A stretch of 9,455 bases of DNA from an uncultured Erysipelotrichaceae bacterium (GTDB lineage Bacteria > Bacillota_I > Bacilli_A > Erysipelotrichales > Erysipelotrichaceae): the NCBI GenBank assembly GCA_946621045.1, contig CAMOOA010000040.1:1-9455 (forward strand). Reading direction: 5' to 3'. Below the pieces are notes generated by a model. It did not search any database. It was not told the origin of the DNA and saw nothing but the letters and a program-made list of their open reading frames with translations. The translations under genes were made by a program, and so were the position numbers. Shown here in pieces: positions 6,502-9,455 of this stretch; within the stretch, counting starts at the first letter, position 1; each line of letters opens with the position of its first letter.

Positions 6502-7619
6502 AACTGTGCTTCCTCCATGAATTCCACAAGCAGACTGTTGAGCACCGGCCATCCCCTGTCCGTACAGAAGATCCGGTCTTCCCGTACTTCCAGCATACCG
6601 CGCTCCTGCAGTGCAGAAACGGTCTTCGGAAAACATGCGGCCAGCTCACAGCCAAACATGCGTGAAAACTCTTCCGGTACGATTCCTTCCCGCAGCCGCA
6701 GTCCCAGCATCACGGCTTCAAACATGCGTTCCTTTTCGGAAAGCGGTGTAATCCTTCGGTACAGCGGATCGCTGCAGTATGCACGCAGAGTATCCGCATG
6801 CGTATACCGGCAGTGCTCATCCATTCCCCAGGCGCCGTAGCCGATACCGTAAAAGCTGCGGTACTTCCAGGTATTGCGGTTATGCACAGACTCGAAACCG
6901 GGTTTTGCGAAATTGGAAATTTCATAATGGATATATCCGGCATCCGCCAGAATCCGGCAGATCCGCTCATACATATCCGCTTCCAGATCAGGGTCTGCCT
7001 GCTGTATGCCTTTTTTTCCGAATACGCTGTTCGGTTCAACCGTAAGCGAATACAGAGAAAGATGCGCCGGACTGCAGGAAAGCGCGAATGCGATGCTTTC
7101 TTCCAGCTGCGCCATCGTCTGATCGGGCAGACCGTACATCAGGTCCAGCGAAATGTTGGAAATCCCACACGCCGAAAACTGGTCAACCAATCGTTTTACA
7201 TCGTCCGCATCGTGCCGTCTTCCTGCTGTTTTAAGAAGTGCTTTATCCGCGCTCTGCAGTCCGATGCTGATGCGGTTGACATGATGTGCCGCAAGGCATT
7301 CGATAATCCCGGTGTCGTGAAGTTCCGGGTTGCATTCCACCGTAAATTCCTTCACCTTTCCGGTATACGGACCCAGCATGGAAAGCAGCCGCTCCAGCTG
7401 AGAAAGCGGAAGACAGCTCGGCGTTCCGCCGCCGATATATACCGTTTCAAGCCCGGGATTAACCGCAGTTTCACGAAGCTCCTGTTCCACGGCATCGAGC
7501 CACTGTTCACAGGCATCTGCCTGATATACCTGCCGCGCAAAGTCACAGTAATAACAGACTGCGGCACAGAACGGAACATGCAGATACAGCGAAGGGATAT
7601 TACTTGCGGTCATTGTCAT
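6498..7619 (-). CDS. hemW: HemW-type radical SAM protein (coproporphyrinogen oxidase-like)
   Basis: This 373-residue protein has the radical SAM iron-sulfur ligands C18, C22 and C25 in CxxxCxxC, followed by D-F as in HemW and not by a fourth Cys as in HemN. G63-G-G-T-P-S is the conserved glycine motif near the SAM site. HemW proteins are linked to heme binding and insertion into respiratory enzymes, and do not replace the oxygen-independent oxidase HemN. The HemW signature HNxxYW appears here as H246-N-R-N-T-W, with Thr where Tyr is usual. The gene overlaps the end of lepA by 20 bases from the ATG at 7619, or by 14 from the ATG at 7613; neither has a strong ribosome binding site, so translational coupling is likely. 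A lepA-hemW order is also known in Bacillus. Confidence 0.92.
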   Translation of the reverse strand: MTMTASNIPSLYLHVPFCAAVCYYCDFARQVYQADACEQWLDAVEQELRETAVNPGLETVYIGGGTPSCLPLSQLERLLSMLGPYTGKVKEFTVECNPELHDTGIIECLAAHHVNRISIGLQSADKALLKTAGRRHDADDVKRLVDQFSACGISNISLDLMYGLPDQTMAQLEESIAFALSCSPAHLSLYSLTVEPNSVFGKKGIQQADPDLEADMYERICRILADAGYIHYEISNFAKPGFESVHNRNTWKYRSFYGIGYGAWGMDEHCRYTHADTLRAYCSDPLYRRITPLSEKERMFEAVMLGLRLREGIVPEEFSRMFGCELAACFPKTVSALQERGMLEVREDRIFCTDRGWPVLNSLLVEFMEEAQL

Positions 7620-9420
7620 CCATGGAGAGAACCGACATGAATGCTTCCTGCGGAATGACGACCGAACCGACCGCCTTCATGCGCTTCTTTCCCTCCTTCT
7701 GCTTTTCAAGGAGTTTGCGTTTCCGCGAGATATCGCCTCCGTAGCACTTGGCAAGCACGTTCTTGCGGAGGGATTTGATATTTGTGCGGGCAATGACTTT
7801 TCCGCCGATCGCCGCCTGAACCGGAATTTCAAACTGCTGGCGCGGGATCAGTTCCTTGAGACGGATCGTAATGCCGCTGCCGCGCTGATACGCTTCACTG
7901 CGGTGAATAATGACCGACAGCGCATCCACGGTCTCTCCGTTGAGAAGAATATCCATCCGGACAAGATCTTCCCTGCGGTAGCCGATCAGTTCATAGTCCA
8001 GACTTGCATAGCCCTTTGAACAGCTCTTCAGACGGTCAAAGAAGTCATAGATGATTTCCGAAAGCGGAATTTCATAGGTCAGAATGTTGCGTCCTGTATC
8101 GATCACATCCATTCCGACATAAATGCCGCGTTTGTTCTGGCAGAGCTCCATGACCGCGCCGATATATGCATCGTTTGTCATGATCTCCGCCTTCACGTAC
8201 GGTTCCTCGATATGATCGATTTTCGAAGCATCGGGCATCTTTGCCGGGTTGTCGATTTCCAGCATGGAGCCGTCCGTGAGATACACATGATAGATAACCG
8301 ACGGAGCGGTACAGATCAGATCAAGATCATACTCCCGCTCGAGGCGTTCCTGAATGACATCCATATGAAGCAGTCCGAGGAATCCGCAGCGGAATCCGAA
8401 GCCAAGTGCCTGCGAGGTTTCCGGCTCATACTGCAGACTTGCGTCATTCAGCTTGAGCTTGTCGAGCGCTTCATGAAGATCTTCGTATTTTGCGGCATCG
8501 CTCGGATACAGACCGCAGTAAACCATCGGATTCATCCTGCGGTAGCCTTCCAGCGGTTCATCCGCAGGGTTGTCTGCCAGTGTCACGGTATCGCCTACCC
8601 GGACATCCTGAATGGATTTGATCGAGGCCGCGAACCAGCCGACATCGCCGCACTGCAGGGTCTTCATCGGAACTTCCTTGGGATTGCGGATACCGGCCTC
8701 GGTGACAAGATACTGCGCTCCGGTGGCCATGAAGGTAATCCTGTCTCCGACGGAAAGGCTTCCGTCCCGGATCCGGATCAGTGCGATGACTCCGCGGTAG
8801 CTGTCATAGAAGCTGTCAAAGACAAGCGCCTTGAGCGGCTTGTCCGGCTTCCCTTTCGGGCTCGGTATTTTCGCTACGATCTGTTCCAGCACTTCATGTA
8901 CATTCATGCCGGTACGCGCGGAAATCAGCGGTGCGTCCGAGCAGTCAAGACCGATGATGTTTTCGATCTCCTTTTTTACCTCTTCGGGCATTGCGTTGTT
9001 CATATCCACCTTGTTTATCACCGGAATGATTTCAAGATCGTTATCCAACGCTAGATATGTATTCGCAAGCGTCTGCGCCTGAACGCCCTGCGTCGCATCC
9101 ACGACAAGAACCGCTCCTTCGCACGCCGCGAGCGACCGGGATACTTCATAGGTAAAGTCAACATGACCCGGGGTATCGATCAGATTGAACAGATAGGTCT
9201 CCCCGTTGTCTGCCTTGTATTTCAGCTGAACCGCATTCAGCTTGATCGTGATTCCGCGTTCCCGCTCGAGATCCATCTCATCCAGCAGCTGTGCTTTCAT
9301 ATCCCGTTCCTTGACGGTTTCCGTCAGCTCCAGAATCCGGTCCGCAAGCGTGGATTTGCCATGATCAATATGGGCAATAATGCAGAAATTACGAATATGG
9401 TCCTGATCAATTCTGTCCAT
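7600..9420 (-). CDS. lepA: Elongation factor 4 (LepA), ribosome-associated GTPase
   Basis: The 606-residue length is usual for LepA, an EF-G-like GTPase that acts on ribosomes in back-translocation, stress or initiation-related roles. Its G motifs are A16-H-I-D-H-G-K-S (P-loop), R53-E-R-G-I-T-I (switch I), D82-T-P-G-H, N136-K-V-D and S167-A-R. The switch and catalytic histidine (H86) are intact. The LepA-specific C-terminal domain is present, with the basic stretch [10 protein letters not shown] near the end. AAAGG lies 10 bases before the ATG at 9420. A TGA overlaps this ATG as TGATG, which may be the stop of an upstream gene. It is the first full gene of the block with hemW and the HAD phosphatase. 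Confidence 0.98.
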   Translation of the reverse strand: MDRIDQDHIRNFCIIAHIDHGKSTLADRILELTETVKERDMKAQLLDEMDLERERGITIKLNAVQLKYKADNGETYLFNLIDTPGHVDFTYEVSRSLAACEGAVLVVDATQGVQAQTLANTYLALDNDLEIIPVINKVDMNNAMPEEVKKEIENIIGLDCSDAPLISARTGMNVHEVLEQIVAKIPSPKGKPDKPLKALVFDSFYDSYRGVIALIRIRDGSLSVGDRITFMATGAQYLVTEAGIRNPKEVPMKTLQCGDVGWFAASIKSIQDVRVGDTVTLADNPADEPLEGYRRMNPMVYCGLYPSDAAKYEDLHEALDKLKLNDASLQYEPETSQALGFGFRCGFLGLLHMDVIQERLEREYDLDLICTAPSVIYHVYLTDGSMLEIDNPAKMPDASKIDHIEEPYVKAEIMTNDAYIGAVMELCQNKRGIYVGMDVIDTGRNILTYEIPLSEIIYDFFDRLKSCSKGYASLDYELIGYRREDLVRMDILLNGETVDALSVIIHRSEAYQRGSGITIRLKELIPRQQFEIPVQAAIGGKVIARTNIKSLRKNVLAKCYGGDISRKRKLLEKQKEGKKRMKAVGSVVIPQEAFMSVLSMDDNDRK

Positions 9421-9455
9421 CAGTCAAATACCTTTCCAACCAGCTGACGTCCGGC

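Noticed and set aside
6502..6636. N-terminal extension of the HAD phosphatase by 45 codons
   Set aside because: It lies wholly inside hemW in another frame; the HAD fold starts at the ATG at 6501, which has an ATGA junction and a GGAGG site.
6798..7640. Plus-strand open frame of 280 codons opposite hemW
   Set aside because: It lacks recognisable motifs, while the minus strand encodes all HemW motifs in one frame.
8212..9054. Plus-strand open frame of 280 codons opposite lepA
   Set aside because: It is antisense to a highly conserved GTPase gene and has no family features.
9420..9455. Possible 3' end of a gene upstream of lepA, with a TGA overlapping the lepA ATG
   Set aside because: Only 35 bases are present, all three frames could end near here, and none of the short peptides (one ends in Q-L-V-G-K-V-F-D) can be assigned to a family.

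Overview
The window carries seven genes or gene fragments, all on the minus strand. In the direction of transcription (right to left) they are lepA, hemW, a Cof-type HAD phosphatase gene, rpsO, a very large FtsX/MacB-type ABC permease gene, a two-iron superoxide reductase gene (dfx), and the first codons of what is probably pnp. The protein sequences, the strong AGGAGG-type ribosome binding sites, the lepA-hemW pair and a superoxide reductase of the anaerobe type all suggest an anaerobic Bacillota (Firmicutes) with middling GC content. An Erysipelotrichia-like or clostridial gut bacterium would fit, but the genus cannot be fixed from this sequence.

Right part (9420-5698): lepA, hemW and the HAD gene form a tight translationally coupled block. 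lepA and hemW overlap by up to 20 bases, and hemW and the HAD gene share an ATGA stop/start. No terminator is visible inside or after the block. Middle (5710-5286): rpsO has a candidate promoter overlapping the end of the HAD gene, a leader with a clear hairpin, and a good intrinsic terminator. Left-centre (5126-693): a single 1477-codon gene encodes a permease with a duplicated FtsX module. Between the arms of its extracytoplasmic coiled-coil hairpin lie two helical segments and about 220 residues of acidic, Pro/Ser/Thr-rich, probably disordered sequence. No ATPase gene adjoins it. Left (695-1): dfx has its own sigma-A-like promoter with a PerR-box-like palindrome on the -10 element, and a strong terminator. 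It is followed by a divided palindrome/promoter region and the start of the presumed pnp gene.

The genes at the two ends are housekeeping functions: translation (lepA, rpsO), a HemW-type radical SAM protein, and RNA decay (pnp). The accessory genes are the permease and dfx, which lie between rpsO and pnp, two genes that are neighbours in many bacteria. The points most worth following up are the architecture of the permease tip, the lack of a partner ATPase, the insertion into the rpsO-pnp pair, and the two in-frame starts and possible peroxide-type control of dfx. I see no CRISPR array, tRNA, rRNA or insertion sequence.
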